A DNA stretch of 35,861 bases from positions 1-35,861 of IMG/VR virus record IMGVR_UViG_3300043409_001550. One strand, written 5' to 3'. Each line of letters starts with the position of its first letter. The stretch's first letter is position 1. The position numbers and the translations under genes were made by a program. Shown here piece by piece: positions 15,662 to 24,328 of the stretch. Source of the DNA: a virus. The notes beneath the pieces are model-generated. The model searched no databases, had not been told where the DNA came from, and saw nothing but the letters and a program-made list of their open reading frames with translations.

Positions 15662-15968
15662 TTAAAGCGTCCTCTCTGATCTCTAGTTTTTCGGTAAGAA
15701 CGCCCCTGTCTGTAAAAACGCTTACAACATCAGGACCAAAATCTTTTAAATAAAGAGCAACTGATTTTTGAAACTCACTCTTCATTGATTCACTAGCTTT
15801 GACGTTTTTGTATTGTTTTAAGTCGTGGCCAACCGTTGGAGCAAATAACCATTCGCCAATCGGTAACCCCAAAGCAATGCGAGCCTTATGAACCGGGTGT
15901 TCAGACGTAACGGGCTTAAGACTTCCATCAACAAGTTTGTAGTTGCCATTTTCGTCGACAATAATCAT
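15654..15968 (-). CDS. Baseplate wedge protein, gp25-like (Mu gp46 / P2 gpW type)
   Basis: 104 residues. Small lysozyme-related wedge proteins of the gp25 class start sheath assembly at the baseplate. Residues 25-55 fit (VHKARIALGLPIGEWLFAPT, then GHDL), with helices between 60 and 85 and a beta end (VVSVFTDRGVLTEKLEI). Its ATG overlaps the stop of the gene upstream by 4 bases, and AAGGGGAA precedes it at good spacing. It sits next to the J-like wedge gene, its normal partner. Confidence 0.78.
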   Translation of the reverse strand: MIIVDENGNYKLVDGSLKPVTSEHPVHKARIALGLPIGEWLFAPTVGHDLKQYKNVKASESMKSEFQKSVALYLKDFGPDVVSVFTDRGVLTEKLEIREDALNG

Positions 15969-16222
15969 TCCAAATTCCCCTTCGTTGTAGTCTTACCGTT
16001 TTGAAGACTATAAGTGCCGCCACTTGGCCCAGGAATAACGATGTCACCAGTTACGGTTTGACCGTCGATAACCCTTCCGTTGGTTGTGATTTCATTCACA
16101 ATAGCTGGAATAAGATAAAGAAGAATGTTTCTAGGAATTGAAATGTTTAACGTAACGCCAGGATTTGCCGCTTCGAATGCGGTTTTTGTAGCAGTTAAAA
16201 TTCTGTTTGCGTCAAGAGACAT
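15965..16222 (-). CDS. Small hypothetical baseplate-region protein
   Basis: 85 residues: a helical N-terminal half (ANRILTATKTAFEAANPG), a hydrophobic centre (NILLYLIPAIVNEITTN) and a beta-like end (GDIVIPGPSGGTYSLQNG). No family recognised. It lies between spike and gp25-like genes, where Mu itself has no extra gene but many related phages do. AAGGGGTGACTAG precedes its ATG. Overlaps at both ends show it is part of the baseplate operon. It could cap the spike, in the way PAAR proteins do, but it lacks PAAR motifs. Confidence 0.65.
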   Translation of the reverse strand: MSLDANRILTATKTAFEAANPGVTLNISIPRNILLYLIPAIVNEITTNGRVIDGQTVTGDIVIPGPSGGTYSLQNGKTTTKGNLE

Positions 16223-16398
16223 CTAGTCACCCCTTGACGAATAATCGAACGAATTAAGGCATTCGTAAACGCTGCTTTAAAACCCATGCTTAAGAGTTCA
16301 CTTTTGGCTTTTTCTAAACCGTAAATTTTAACTAACTCAGCGGCATTTCTGCGAACGTTCGGGTCAAAGTTGCACAGAATGACGTTAGAGTATTTCAC
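16195..16398 (-). CDS. Small basic protein of the baseplate operon
   Basis: 67 residues, helical and basic (NVRRNAAELVKIYGLEKAKS, then ALIRSIIRQGVTR). It starts at a GTG that overlaps the stop of the spike gene as GTGA, with AAGG upstream, and ends 28 bases inside the next gene. Such tight packing supports a real gene. No family recognised. It could be an assembly factor for the spike or hub, but nothing in the sequence shows it. Confidence 0.6.
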   Translation of the reverse strand: MKYSNVILCNFDPNVRRNAAELVKIYGLEKAKSELLSMGFKAAFTNALIRSIIRQGVTRCLLTQTEF

Positions 16399-17012
16399 TT
16401 TGCAGCCTTAACCGTATTTGAAAGATGAACGCCATCTTGTAGCGTAACTGTAGGTGTAACTGGAATACCAAATGAATCTAAAAAAGGTCCCGTATTCCAA
16501 AGCGCTTTAATGGTCTCACCGTTAAGAACTTTTTCACGCGTACCAGTTCCAACGAGAACGTTTGATGATTTTACTTCGACTGTTCCGCCAGACTCAACGG
16601 TTACATTGCCAGTGCCTTTAACTAAAACCGTACTTTTTGAATCAACCGTAATCGAGCCATCATTTTTTAAAAGGATAGTTGCCTTGATCGTATTACCTGT
16701 CGAATCGGTAGAGTAAAAAATAGCGTCGCCATCCCCAGTTGGTTTTGGTCTTGTGAAATGCATGTTGCCGATTGTAATGAGCTCTTGTGATGTGCCAAAA
16801 AGACTTAAGTAAAACCCTGTGACACCTTTAGGAATTTTTGATGCAAAACCAAAAGGGAACGCGACTTTAAATTTGTCAAGATCACCAGCCGGATAAACGT
16901 TATCCATCTCTGCACCGATGTCTTTATGCTTAACGACCTTTGAGGCCATAAGAGGCTGAACAATGCGCAAAACAAAATTTCTAAGCCAAGTTTTGTCGAT
17001 TTCTCTAAACAA
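16395..17012 (-). CDS. Baseplate spike protein (Mu gp45 / P2 gpV type)
   Basis: About 205 residues. The central spike pierces the outer membrane on contraction. An OB-like N-terminal part holds AFPFGFASKIPKG and the GNMHFTRPKPTGDGDAIFY stretch. After it come repeating short beta strands (ITVDSKSTVLVKGTGNVTVE, then SGGTVEVKSSNVLVG) as expected for a trimeric beta-helix. No His-x-His iron motif is seen at the tip. AGGGG lies nine bases before a TTG at 17012, which I take as the start; another TTG at 17021 directly abuts that site. It overlaps the hub gene slightly. Confidence 0.85.
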   Translation of the reverse strand: MFREIDKTWLRNFVLRIVQPLMASKVVKHKDIGAEMDNVYPAGDLDKFKVAFPFGFASKIPKGVTGFYLSLFGTSQELITIGNMHFTRPKPTGDGDAIFYSTDSTGNTIKATILLKNDGSITVDSKSTVLVKGTGNVTVESGGTVEVKSSNVLVGTGTREKVLNGETIKALWNTGPFLDSFGIPVTPTVTLQDGVHLSNTVKAAK

Positions 17013-18132
17013 GCGTGTCAACCCCTACAAAGTTCAGCTCTACATCTAAGTTCGATGGGTCTTGTCTGTAACCGATACCTGCGAGCTTCATTTGTTTATC
17101 AATTCCATGAACTAGGCTTTTTATTCGCCAATTTTGATTCTTTTCGTAAGGCACAGGCTTGCCACCATTTGCCGGGATATAAAAAGGCAAGCTAGTCTTA
17201 ATCACAACCTGCTCAAGAAATTGATTAGATTTTCTGATTCGCGCTTGAGCCAAAGCATCTTTTCTAGAGTTAACATCGTACTGACCATCTAAAGTTACAA
17301 GGTCAGCTTGGTTAAATACTTCTAAGTGTGGCTGAAAAATATTAGCTGCTTTTGGCTCTGTATTTTTAAAAGCTCGAGACGGAGTTAAATTGTAATCTAA
17401 ATTGCCCTCAGCCCCGGCATAATAGATTTTTGCTTCAGAAAGAACTTTCGAGAAGTTTTCGCGCAGAGTGAAATCTTTTACGTTAGGGTCACCCACATCT
17501 GAAAGTGTGTAAGGCACGTTAATATCTACCCTGTTTTCACGACCATAAACAATTACCTGGCCGTGTCTGTTCTGATAAATCATAGACTGGCAGGTGTCTG
17601 ACATTTCTTGAAGTACAGACCCAATCATTAAGTCACTTGTAGCTTTAATAAGTAAAGGCCCTTGATAAGACCCGTTGTCTACAACAACATTAGAAATTCC
17701 TCTGAATTTTGCATACTGATTAACATACAGCAGATCATAACCTAATGCGAACCTAGTAAAGTTTACAATAGAGGCGTTTTTTACAGGTGACGAGGTAACA
17801 AACGGAACCTTTAAAGTTTGACCTAAAAAGTCCCGACCATTGCCTTGAAATTTTAAAGAACTGTTCCCGGTTGCTTTAACAAAGTCCTCAACGAAACCAC
17901 ACCCAAGCTGAAATTTAGCATTGTCATAGATGTAGAAAAGTTCCCAGAAGTCATGCGACTGAAGCTCGATTCTATCTTTAAAGCGAAACGTCACTTCAAA
18001 ATCAACAACGTCAGTAAATTTAGACATGTCTTGATTCATTGAAATTTGCGACATTGCTGGGATTGCCGCAATTCTTTGACCAGTAGATCGGCTGATAAAC
18101 GCAATCTGAAGTACAGCTTTTAAATCACTCAC
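17005..18132 (-). CDS. Baseplate hub protein (Mu gp44 / P2 gpD type)
   Basis: 375 residues. Hub proteins form the trimeric or hexameric base between tail tube and spike. Supporting features: DVVDFEVTFRFKDRIELQ and FWELFYIYDNAKFQLGCGFVED near the N-terminus, GRDFLGQTLKVPF, and a central VVDNGSYQGPLLIKATSD region with GSVLQEMSD. It begins at a GTG overlapping the upstream stop as GTGA and is followed by the spike gene, the order seen in Mu. The length matches the family. Confidence 0.85.
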   Translation of the reverse strand: MSDLKAVLQIAFISRSTGQRIAAIPAMSQISMNQDMSKFTDVVDFEVTFRFKDRIELQSHDFWELFYIYDNAKFQLGCGFVEDFVKATGNSSLKFQGNGRDFLGQTLKVPFVTSSPVKNASIVNFTRFALGYDLLYVNQYAKFRGISNVVVDNGSYQGPLLIKATSDLMIGSVLQEMSDTCQSMIYQNRHGQVIVYGRENRVDINVPYTLSDVGDPNVKDFTLRENFSKVLSEAKIYYAGAEGNLDYNLTPSRAFKNTEPKAANIFQPHLEVFNQADLVTLDGQYDVNSRKDALAQARIRKSNQFLEQVVIKTSLPFYIPANGGKPVPYEKNQNWRIKSLVHGIDKQMKLAGIGYRQDPSNLDVELNFVGVDTLV

Positions 18133-19322
18133 AGATATACCACCGTTAGAGCTGGAATATTAAAAGGGTCTACGATGTGAGTATTAAGCTTGTAGATACG
18201 TTGAACCTGATCGACTGTAAGGCCGTTTCTAAACATAACTTCAAGCAAGCTTGTATCGGCTTGAGTTAAATAAGAAGTTGCGCTTTGTGAGTCGATCGAA
18301 TCAATAAGCTCACGCACGCTATTAATTAAAGAAACATTAGCAGCCGACACGTCTTTTGTTTTACCGTTGGTTGCCGACTCTAGTGATGCATTTGAAGCAA
18401 CTAGGTCATTAAGTGCGGCAGTAAGGCCCTTGATCGTGTCTGCTGTTGATGAAAAATCTTTGTTAAACGTTGGCTCTGGCTCATCAGTAACCGTCTGTGT
18501 TTTTACAAGCGATGTCGATTCAGTAAAATCAGCTGCAACTAAGTCCGAAGTGTAAGCGGTTAAAGCCGCGGAACCTGAGCTAGTGTTTGTCGGTTTTAAA
18601 GAATCCAGAAAAGAAAGAGCCGCGTTAATACTGGCCTTTAAATTAGAAACGCTTAAAGCCAAAGCCGATCTAGCTTCAGTTACGGTAAAAATTGTTTGCT
18701 TAATAGCCGAGACCTGTTGATTGATAGTCGCAGAAACGGAGTTGATTGCCGTTCTTTGGTTTTCAATTTTTTTAAGATACTCGTTGTTGCGCACCTTATT
18801 TAATAAGTCCGAAGCATTAAGGTTCGATTTAGATGCAATGTCTTGCGGTGTAGAGCCCTTTTCAAGTTGAGCATCTGCAAGTTTTAAATTGTCTACGTTT
18901 ATGCCAACGCTTGATTTTGTCGTGCGGTCTTCAATGAAGTTAACATTTAAAACGGTTACGCCACCATCTGTAGAGGTAGTCTTGCGACCGTACTTTGTGA
19001 ACTTAGCAAAAACGGCCTCGCTTAAATCAGGTAAGATAAGTTTGCCAGTAGTGCCCTCGTTTAGAACCTTATCGAAAGCATCTACACGGTCTTGATAATC
19101 ACCACCAAAAAATAAGACATCGACAGAAAACGTGCGCGCTTTTTTACCAAAGTCCTCGACGTCAGCGCCATCAAGTAAAGCTCTTTCAGTAATTTGAATG
19201 CGTCTCTCAACGGTAACATCTTGAGAGATAGCGCCAAAATTCACGTTCTTATTGGGCTTTGCTGTATGAAACGAAAAGCCTTTAAAAGAGCCGTCCGAAA
19301 TTTTCCACTCAGTTAAACTCAT
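18129..19322 (-). CDS. DNA circularisation/tail protein (Mu gp43 type)
   Basis: 397 residues. The N-terminal 95 residues match the 'DNA circularisation protein N-terminus' domain of Mu gp43-like tail proteins: WKISDGSFKGFSFHTAK, RRIQITERALLDGADVEDFG and FSVDVLFFGGDYQDRVDAF. The rest is helical with long Ser/Thr/Asn-rich stretches. Despite its name, this family belongs to the tail between tape measure and hub, probably the distal tail or hub connector. Its ATG overlaps the tape measure stop as TAATG. Confidence 0.83.
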   Translation of the reverse strand: MSLTEWKISDGSFKGFSFHTAKPNKNVNFGAISQDVTVERRIQITERALLDGADVEDFGKKARTFSVDVLFFGGDYQDRVDAFDKVLNEGTTGKLILPDLSEAVFAKFTKYGRKTTSTDGGVTVLNVNFIEDRTTKSSVGINVDNLKLADAQLEKGSTPQDIASKSNLNASDLLNKVRNNEYLKKIENQRTAINSVSATINQQVSAIKQTIFTVTEARSALALSVSNLKASINAALSFLDSLKPTNTSSGSAALTAYTSDLVAADFTESTSLVKTQTVTDEPEPTFNKDFSSTADTIKGLTAALNDLVASNASLESATNGKTKDVSAANVSLINSVRELIDSIDSQSATSYLTQADTSLLEVMFRNGLTVDQVQRIYKLNTHIVDPFNIPALTVVYL

Positions 19323-21211
19323 TATCCGCCCCTTTGTAAGTTTTGTGATCTAGGGCGAGCACTAAATTGCGGGTCTTTAACGTCAATCTCAATTGTCTGA
19401 CCACCATTGCGAAGGTAATCAACTAAGTCATAAAGAGCGCCGCCAATGCCTCCGCGGTCACCGAAGGCTGCATCGCCAGCCATGTTAATCAATTGACCTG
19501 CACCGTAACCAGCCGCACCCGCAGCCACCACACCGCCGGCAAGTGTACTAAGGCCAGCAGCTCCACCTGCCGCCAGAGTTCCAACGCTAGTCGCTCCGAT
19601 TGCGCCTAAAGAGCCAGCAGCTCCACCTAAAAGGGAACCGAAGCGCCCTAAGAAGCTACCTGCCTTTTTAGCTACCTCACCCTTGCCACCGCCTAGCATG
19701 TCTGTGATTGCTCCAAGTCCAGTTTTTCCACCGTCTCGAATATCCGCGGCATTGACCACATAGACCGGAGTGACACCAGCTTGTTGAAGTGCTTTACCAA
19801 ATGCGACATTTTTAGCCAGATCGACACCACCGCCGCCAATAACTTTACCTAGACCTCCAAGTAAAGCTCCACCGCCTGCAATAGTAGCTAGACCTGCAGC
19901 AGTTAATAACGGGTGATCGACGATAGCACGCTTTGCAGCCACGCCAGCGCCAGACACGCCCTCGGTTAGTGCGTCTAAAGGACGGCCACCGATAAGCGCC
20001 TTATAAGCACCCTTAAGCGGTGTAAAGATGTCCTCAAATCCTGTGGTGATCTTGTTTTTAAGTTTTAGAGTCGCGTCTAGGACGTTGTCCGTTGCCCGGT
20101 TGTAGGTTTTGTTGAAAGTATCCGTTTCGGTCTCTGCCTTTTTTAAGGTGCCCGAAAACTGATTCATATTGCGCGACATTGTGAGTAGCTCGTTTGACAC
20201 CTCATCCGAAGTGCCAAAAAGCGCAGAAATTTGCGAAATTTTCGCATTATCATCTTTAAATCCCGCATTGCTTAAGGCTTGATCTAAGCCACCAAGCTTT
20301 TTAATGTCGAACTTGCCACCAGTCATTAATCCGTTCTTGTCGCCCATTAAAGAGCCAAACAAGACGTTCTTTCCAAAAGTATCTCGACTTGCGTCCAGTA
20401 GTGCTTTTAAAGCTTCAGTCCCAGCCGCATTGCTCGAAGAATAGCGCGATGTCGTGCCTATTAAAGCGCCATACTCTTTTTGACTAAGGCCTGAGCTCTT
20501 TAAATTAAGAGCGCCAATTTTGCTATATTCGTCTTCGACTTCGTTAAGGCTATTGAATTTTCCTGTTTTATAAGCGGTTGCAGCGCCCTCTGCTAAGTCC
20601 TGAAGGTTTTGTTGGTTAACTACCTTGCCGGAGCCCTGAAGCGTTTCTATGGCGAATTTGGCTGCTTTGGTTGGGTCTTTATCCCCAAGGGCTGCAAGCT
20701 TTGCGATTGTATCCATTGACCCGCTTGCTTTTTCAGCATCACCGATTGCAGATGCCAGCTCAGAAAAAGCAGCGCCCATTTGATTAGCATTTACAGAAGT
20801 GTCGGCACTTACCTTTCGGATAGAGGCACCGAAACGGTCAACCTGGCTTGTGCTTAGGTTAAACTTAGCTGCAACAAGTGACATCGTTTGGTCTAGGTCA
20901 GCAACGACCTCAACAGCGGCCGACGCGCTTCTTTTAATACCTTCAAAGCCAGCGGTTAACGTAAGCGCCTTTGCACCTACAGCAAGGTTTTTAGCGAAAG
21001 ATTTGCCAAACTCTTCTGCGGCCGCAACTGCGCCAGCAGACCATTTCTTAAAATTATTTTGATTCGCATTTAGAGCGTAATTTAAGCGATCGAAGTCTTT
21101 AGACTGGTTATCAATCCCAGACTTAACCTCTTGTTGCATTTTCTTAAAGTTCTCGGTGAAGTCTTTAATGTTTAACTTCACTACCTGAACTGTAGTTTTA
21201 TTATCAGCCAT
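19322..21211 (-). CDS. Tail tape measure protein
   Basis: 629 residues; sets tail length, which at about 1.5 angstrom per residue would be near 94 nm. Typical features are seen: N-terminal helices, the conserved TMP region DLDQTMSLVAAKFNLSTSQV with NANQMGAAFSELASAIGDAE, and Gly/Ala-rich hydrophobic segments near 435-460 and 520-590 (GGGALLGGLGKVIGGGG). It is fairly short for a myovirus. The ATG at 21211 has no clear ribosome-binding site, and 33 bases separate it from the end of the frameshifted chaperone product, so coupling to that frame is possible. A later in-frame ATG at residue 25 is an alternative. Confidence 0.9.
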   Translation of the reverse strand: MADNKTTVQVVKLNIKDFTENFKKMQQEVKSGIDNQSKDFDRLNYALNANQNNFKKWSAGAVAAAEEFGKSFAKNLAVGAKALTLTAGFEGIKRSASAAVEVVADLDQTMSLVAAKFNLSTSQVDRFGASIRKVSADTSVNANQMGAAFSELASAIGDAEKASGSMDTIAKLAALGDKDPTKAAKFAIETLQGSGKVVNQQNLQDLAEGAATAYKTGKFNSLNEVEDEYSKIGALNLKSSGLSQKEYGALIGTTSRYSSSNAAGTEALKALLDASRDTFGKNVLFGSLMGDKNGLMTGGKFDIKKLGGLDQALSNAGFKDDNAKISQISALFGTSDEVSNELLTMSRNMNQFSGTLKKAETETDTFNKTYNRATDNVLDATLKLKNKITTGFEDIFTPLKGAYKALIGGRPLDALTEGVSGAGVAAKRAIVDHPLLTAAGLATIAGGGALLGGLGKVIGGGGVDLAKNVAFGKALQQAGVTPVYVVNAADIRDGGKTGLGAITDMLGGGKGEVAKKAGSFLGRFGSLLGGAAGSLGAIGATSVGTLAAGGAAGLSTLAGGVVAAGAAGYGAGQLINMAGDAAFGDRGGIGGALYDLVDYLRNGGQTIEIDVKDPQFSARPRSQNLQRGG

Positions 21212-21244
21212 CGAATAGGATTATCGACGGCTTAGAAAGTCTTG

Positions 21245-21825
21245 TTACAAATTCAGCTTGGTCTTTTCACCGAAAGCTAAATTCATAATGCCTAGCCATG
21301 TTCTTTGACCGTCTGTTGGAGTGCCGGAACGACTGTCATTAAAAAGTATTTGCCCAGAGCTTGCAGTTGCCAGCCATATAAGCCATTCACTATCGAAGTC
21401 GGACTTTTTTTTTGAACTTCAGAAACGACCTGTAGAATTTCATCTTGGGTCATAGTCTCTAAAGATGGGTTTATTGTTTTACAAAGAGTTTTGTAGCGAT
21501 CATAAATGTCGGTGATTTCTTCAGAAGTTAAGCCGTTCCAGAAATCAACTGGCATAAAAGAATCGCCTACAGTGGTCGCGGCGATCATCGTTGCTTTCAT
21601 GCTTTCAAGTGATTCGAAAACTTCTTGATTAATACCTTGAGGATTTTTCTTTTTCGCTTCAAGTTTGGCCTTTACGATAAGAACGGCCTCTTCTTGAGCG
21701 TTAAGTAATCGCACTGGGATTTTAAAATCACCAATAACAATTTCAAGTTGTTGATTATTGCCTTTACGCAAAGCCGCCAAAAGATCGGCGGCTGTCGTGA
21801 TTTGGTCTGCGGAATTGAGGGACAT
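21245..21825 (-). CDS. Predicted -1 frameshift extension of the tail chaperone
   Basis: At 21405-21413 the coding strand has nine consecutive A (codons CAA AAA AAA AGT). Slipping back one base after Lys140 opens a frame of 53 further codons (begins KSDFDSEWLIWLATASS) that ends at TAA 21247-21245. The product would be 193 residues. The extension fills most of the 80-base gap before the tape measure gene. The +1 frame stops within five codons. Programmed frameshifting here is known for lambda G/GT, P2 E/E' and Mu. A homopolymer sequencing error is the main alternative. Confidence 0.5.
21292..21825 (-). CDS. Tail assembly chaperone, unshifted product (Mu gp41 type)
   Basis: 177 residues. It lies between tube and tape measure genes, the invariable place of tail chaperones, which coat the tape measure before tube assembly. 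The sequence is acidic and helical, with FKIPVRLLNAQEEAVLIVKA near 35-54 and SEEITDIYDRYKTL near 101. An A9 run at codons 138-141 is a likely site for a -1 frameshift, so this would be the shorter, more abundant form. CAAAGGTG-like sequence lies near the ATG, and no other start is better. Confidence 0.8.
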   Translation of the reverse strand: MSLNSADQITTAADLLAALRKGNNQQLEIVIGDFKIPVRLLNAQEEAVLIVKAKLEAKKKNPQGINQEVFESLESMKATMIAATTVGDSFMPVDFWNGLTSEEITDIYDRYKTLCKTINPSLETMTQDEILQVVSEVQKKSPTSIVNGLYGWQLQALGKYFLMTVVPALQQTVKEHG

Positions 21826-21840
21826 GTTTCACCTTTTAAA

Positions 21841-22245
21841 TTATAAACCGTAAGTTGAGTTTGCTACTGCGCTATTTTCAGGAACATAATCAAGCGCCAT
21901 AAAGTTCAACGTTTTTCCTGCGTCACCAACGCTTGCGCTGATGTCTTGAGATGATTGAACTAGGTCTTTGATTGTTCCCTTATCGCCACCAACCGTTAAC
22001 GTAACAGCAACAGATTGACCAAGCTTAATAGCCATGTCGATTTGAGCTGCAAGTTGTGGAATATCTAACTCAAAAGAGCCAGACACTTTACGGTTGCCAC
22101 GTTTAAAGCCAGAACCACGATAGTCAGATGACATGTGGTCTACTTGTGCAACAGAGTCGTCAACTGTGCATTTCACAGATTTGCAAGCAGTTAACTCTTT
22201 ACCGTTGATTGTTACAATGCCTCGGTCAGCATAGAAATTTGCCAT
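21841..22245 (-). CDS. Tail tube protein (Mu gpM type)
   Basis: 134 residues; it forms the inner tube through which DNA passes. It has the expected beta-sandwich pattern: GIVTINGKELTACKSVKCTV, VDHMSSDYRGSGFKRGNRKV with SGSFELDIPQ, and a closing VTLTVGGDKG with TLNFMALDYVPENS. It lies 20 bases after the sheath gene with GAAAGGA before the ATG, as in Mu and other myoviruses. The two cysteines near residues 20-26 are unusual for a tube protein but not informative on their own. Confidence 0.85.
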   Translation of the reverse strand: MANFYADRGIVTINGKELTACKSVKCTVDDSVAQVDHMSSDYRGSGFKRGNRKVSGSFELDIPQLAAQIDMAIKLGQSVAVTLTVGGDKGTIKDLVQSSQDISASVGDAGKTLNFMALDYVPENSAVANSTYGL

Positions 22246-22265
22246 TTAAAAATCCTTTCAAAAAA

Positions 22266-23474
22266 TTAAGCCGTAATATCGAAAAGTGTTGTTCCCACTA
22301 AGTCGATGCCTTTGTTATGGAAGCCTGGCACTACGTTCATCGGAATGTAGTACACGCCAGCATGTCTATTCGCCGTAGATCTACCAGCCGTCATCAACGG
22401 TAAGAAGTCCTCAACGTGTTGAACCATCTCAAAAGGCGCTTTCTCAAGCGTTTTTAATAGGTCGATGATTTCAGACTTAAGTGACTGGATTTTTCTGTCA
22501 GTCGCTTTAGCAATTTTGTAACGCGGCTGAATTGAAATCGCGTAAACGTTTTTGCGAATGTAGTAAAGCACTTGCCAGTCTTGTAGATCGTAGTAAGCAG
22601 TTTCTTCAATCGCTTGCGAAGCTCTACGAGTTGTAATCGAACGCGAAATAGTAACTGCACCAGTTGTGTCAACTGCAAGCGGTGTTAAACCAGCCGCAAG
22701 ACCTAGGGCTACAGTTCCAGTATCGCCTGGAGTATGCCAATCAACAGCACTCACCGGAGCGACTAAGCCGCCGATTTTAACGCCATCAAGAGGGTTAAAT
22801 GGAACACCATTTGCCGCACACACAGCCGCGTAAGCAGAAGCAACTGCATGAATTTTATTTGCTTTCGTTGTCGCTGTGTCACGTAACCAAGCAATCAACA
22901 TGCCTTCTGTTGCAGCTGCAAGACCTTCAGTTGTCGCTGGGCTTGTTGCTTCATCAGTAGCCATAACCGCGAATGAACCAAACTGACCATTTAAACCACG
23001 GTCAGACGCAGTGATCGCCGATACGTGAGCTTTTAAGGCTGTCATCGCAGCCGTATCACTTGCAGGGTAGCAAGATACGATAAACGGCATTGGCACAGAT
23101 AAGAAGTTTGCTAATGTCGCTGCAAGAGTCGAGCTTGTCGCGTTGTTTGCTAACAATAAAACTTTAATTACCGGGTAAGATTTAGGGTCTAAGCTTGAAT
23201 AAAGAACTGCATTAATAGCAGCCAAAACCATTTCCGTAGCTTCGCAGCTTGCAGTAGAGTTAAGACCAAACTTTGTATCACACTCAGTTTTTGCAGCTAC
23301 CGGGTCACCAAAGCTGTCGATTGTGTTTAAAGTTCCTGCTGTAGCAGAACCAGCCGTTGATCCCATGCGGCCGATTAAAATCAACGTGTTATCGGCAGTC
23401 ACTAAGCCAGACAGCTCAGTCGACACCTTAATTTTCACGCTTGGATTTCTTGTGAAAGTGAAATTTGTTGCCAT
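22266..23474 (-). CDS. Tail sheath protein (Mu gpL type)
   Basis: 402 residues. It polymerises around the tube and contracts at infection. Signs are NPSVKIKVSTELSGLVTADN near the start, the middle region TALKAHVSAITASDRGLNGQ, the conserved DWHTPGDTGTVALGLAAGLTP loop area and a C-terminal domain with TTRRASQAIEETAYYDLQDW and VLYYIRKNVY. It is a little shorter than Mu gpL. CAGGAGA precedes its ATG and the tube gene follows. The sheath makes this a contractile-tailed phage. Confidence 0.9.
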   Translation of the reverse strand: MATNFTFTRNPSVKIKVSTELSGLVTADNTLILIGRMGSTAGSATAGTLNTIDSFGDPVAAKTECDTKFGLNSTASCEATEMVLAAINAVLYSSLDPKSYPVIKVLLLANNATSSTLAATLANFLSVPMPFIVSCYPASDTAAMTALKAHVSAITASDRGLNGQFGSFAVMATDEATSPATTEGLAAATEGMLIAWLRDTATTKANKIHAVASAYAAVCAANGVPFNPLDGVKIGGLVAPVSAVDWHTPGDTGTVALGLAAGLTPLAVDTTGAVTISRSITTRRASQAIEETAYYDLQDWQVLYYIRKNVYAISIQPRYKIAKATDRKIQSLKSEIIDLLKTLEKAPFEMVQHVEDFLPLMTAGRSTANRHAGVYYIPMNVVPGFHNKGIDLVGTTLFDITA

Positions 23475-23478
23475 TTAA

Positions 23479-23691
23479 TTATTCTCCTGTTTCAAAGATA
23501 AATTTGTCGTGAAGCGCCTGTTTTAGCTGAGACTTTCCTTCGTAACTAAGAATAGAAAGATCAATTTCAGTCGACTTCGTGTCTACAATCATGATGATCG
23601 AGCCTTTGTAAAAGATTGGTAACACAAGACCTTTTGCAGCTTTAAAATGCTTAATCCCGACGTCTGTTTTAGTTTGTTTGCCCTGTTTCAC
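23479..23691 (-). CDS. Small protein ahead of the sheath gene (Mu gp38-like position)
   Basis: 70 residues, basic at the N-terminus (MKQGKQTKTDVGIKHFKAA) and with short beta stretches (GLVLPIFYKGSIIMIVDT). Mu has a small gene, gp38 (DUF2635), in the same place between gp37 and sheath, but no clear motif match is seen here. It starts at GTG with GAGG upstream and overlaps the previous gene by 23 bases. The function in Mu itself is unclear. Confidence 0.65.
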   Translation of the reverse strand: MKQGKQTKTDVGIKHFKAAKGLVLPIFYKGSIIMIVDTKSTEIDLSILSYEGKSQLKQALHDKFIFETGE

Positions 23692-24328
23692 TCAATACCT
23701 CAATTTCTGTAACCACTTGCTGATTATCATCTTCAGCAGCTAGCTTAATAAGATGACTTTCAATCCAGCCGATCTCATCTGAATCGAGTGGTCCGTCAAT
23801 ATCGTAACTTGTGTCATCGTTTTGAAGCTTAAGCATGTCGATTCTAAAAGGCAGAATGATTTCGATAAAAGGCAAAGCAAAACCAGTCATCTGCAACACT
23901 TTGTCGTAAGAAAATTCGCTCTCGTAGCCAAGACTGATAAGCCCTGGAACCTTAGGAAAAATGTTTGCGTTAAAATAAGAGCTACCTAAAAAACGTTGAA
24001 AGATGGCGCCAACACGTCTCATCTCTTGAAGCTTACCTTGAACACTTGTCGGTAAAACAATACGCGCCAAAAGAGTTCCATCAAAATAAGCCGTGTTAGA
24101 TCGAAAGGTCTCTTTCTGATAGTACATCTCGAAAAGCGGCACGATTGTCTCGTTGTAGCTCGGAACGTCACTGATAAAGATGCGTGAGCCATCCTGTGCA
24201 AATAGGGTCTTCATAACCTCATCTAAAAGCATGCACTCTTTGATTGCTTCCATGATGTTGCCAGCAATTAAGTGTCCGTTGTTAAGGTTTAAGGCTTGTA
24301 CTGTTCTTGTATCGTGATTGCCGCTCAT
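23669..24328 (-). CDS. Head-tail joining or tail terminator protein (Mu gp37-like position)
   Basis: 219 residues. It stands between the gpG-like protein and the small pre-sheath gene, where Mu codes gp37, the tail terminator. Residues 45-110 contain IFISDVPSYNETIVPLFEMY and FDGTLLARIVLPTSVQGKLQ; the C-terminus is acidic. I cannot confirm the family by motif, and the length is near that of gp37, so the call is chiefly by order. It begins immediately after the gpG-like stop and is co-translated with its neighbours. Confidence 0.6.
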   Translation of the reverse strand: MSGNHDTRTVQALNLNNGHLIAGNIMEAIKECMLLDEVMKTLFAQDGSRIFISDVPSYNETIVPLFEMYYQKETFRSNTAYFDGTLLARIVLPTSVQGKLQEMRRVGAIFQRFLGSSYFNANIFPKVPGLISLGYESEFSYDKVLQMTGFALPFIEIILPFRIDMLKLQNDDTSYDIDGPLDSDEIGWIESHLIKLAAEDDNQQVVTEIEVLSETGQTN

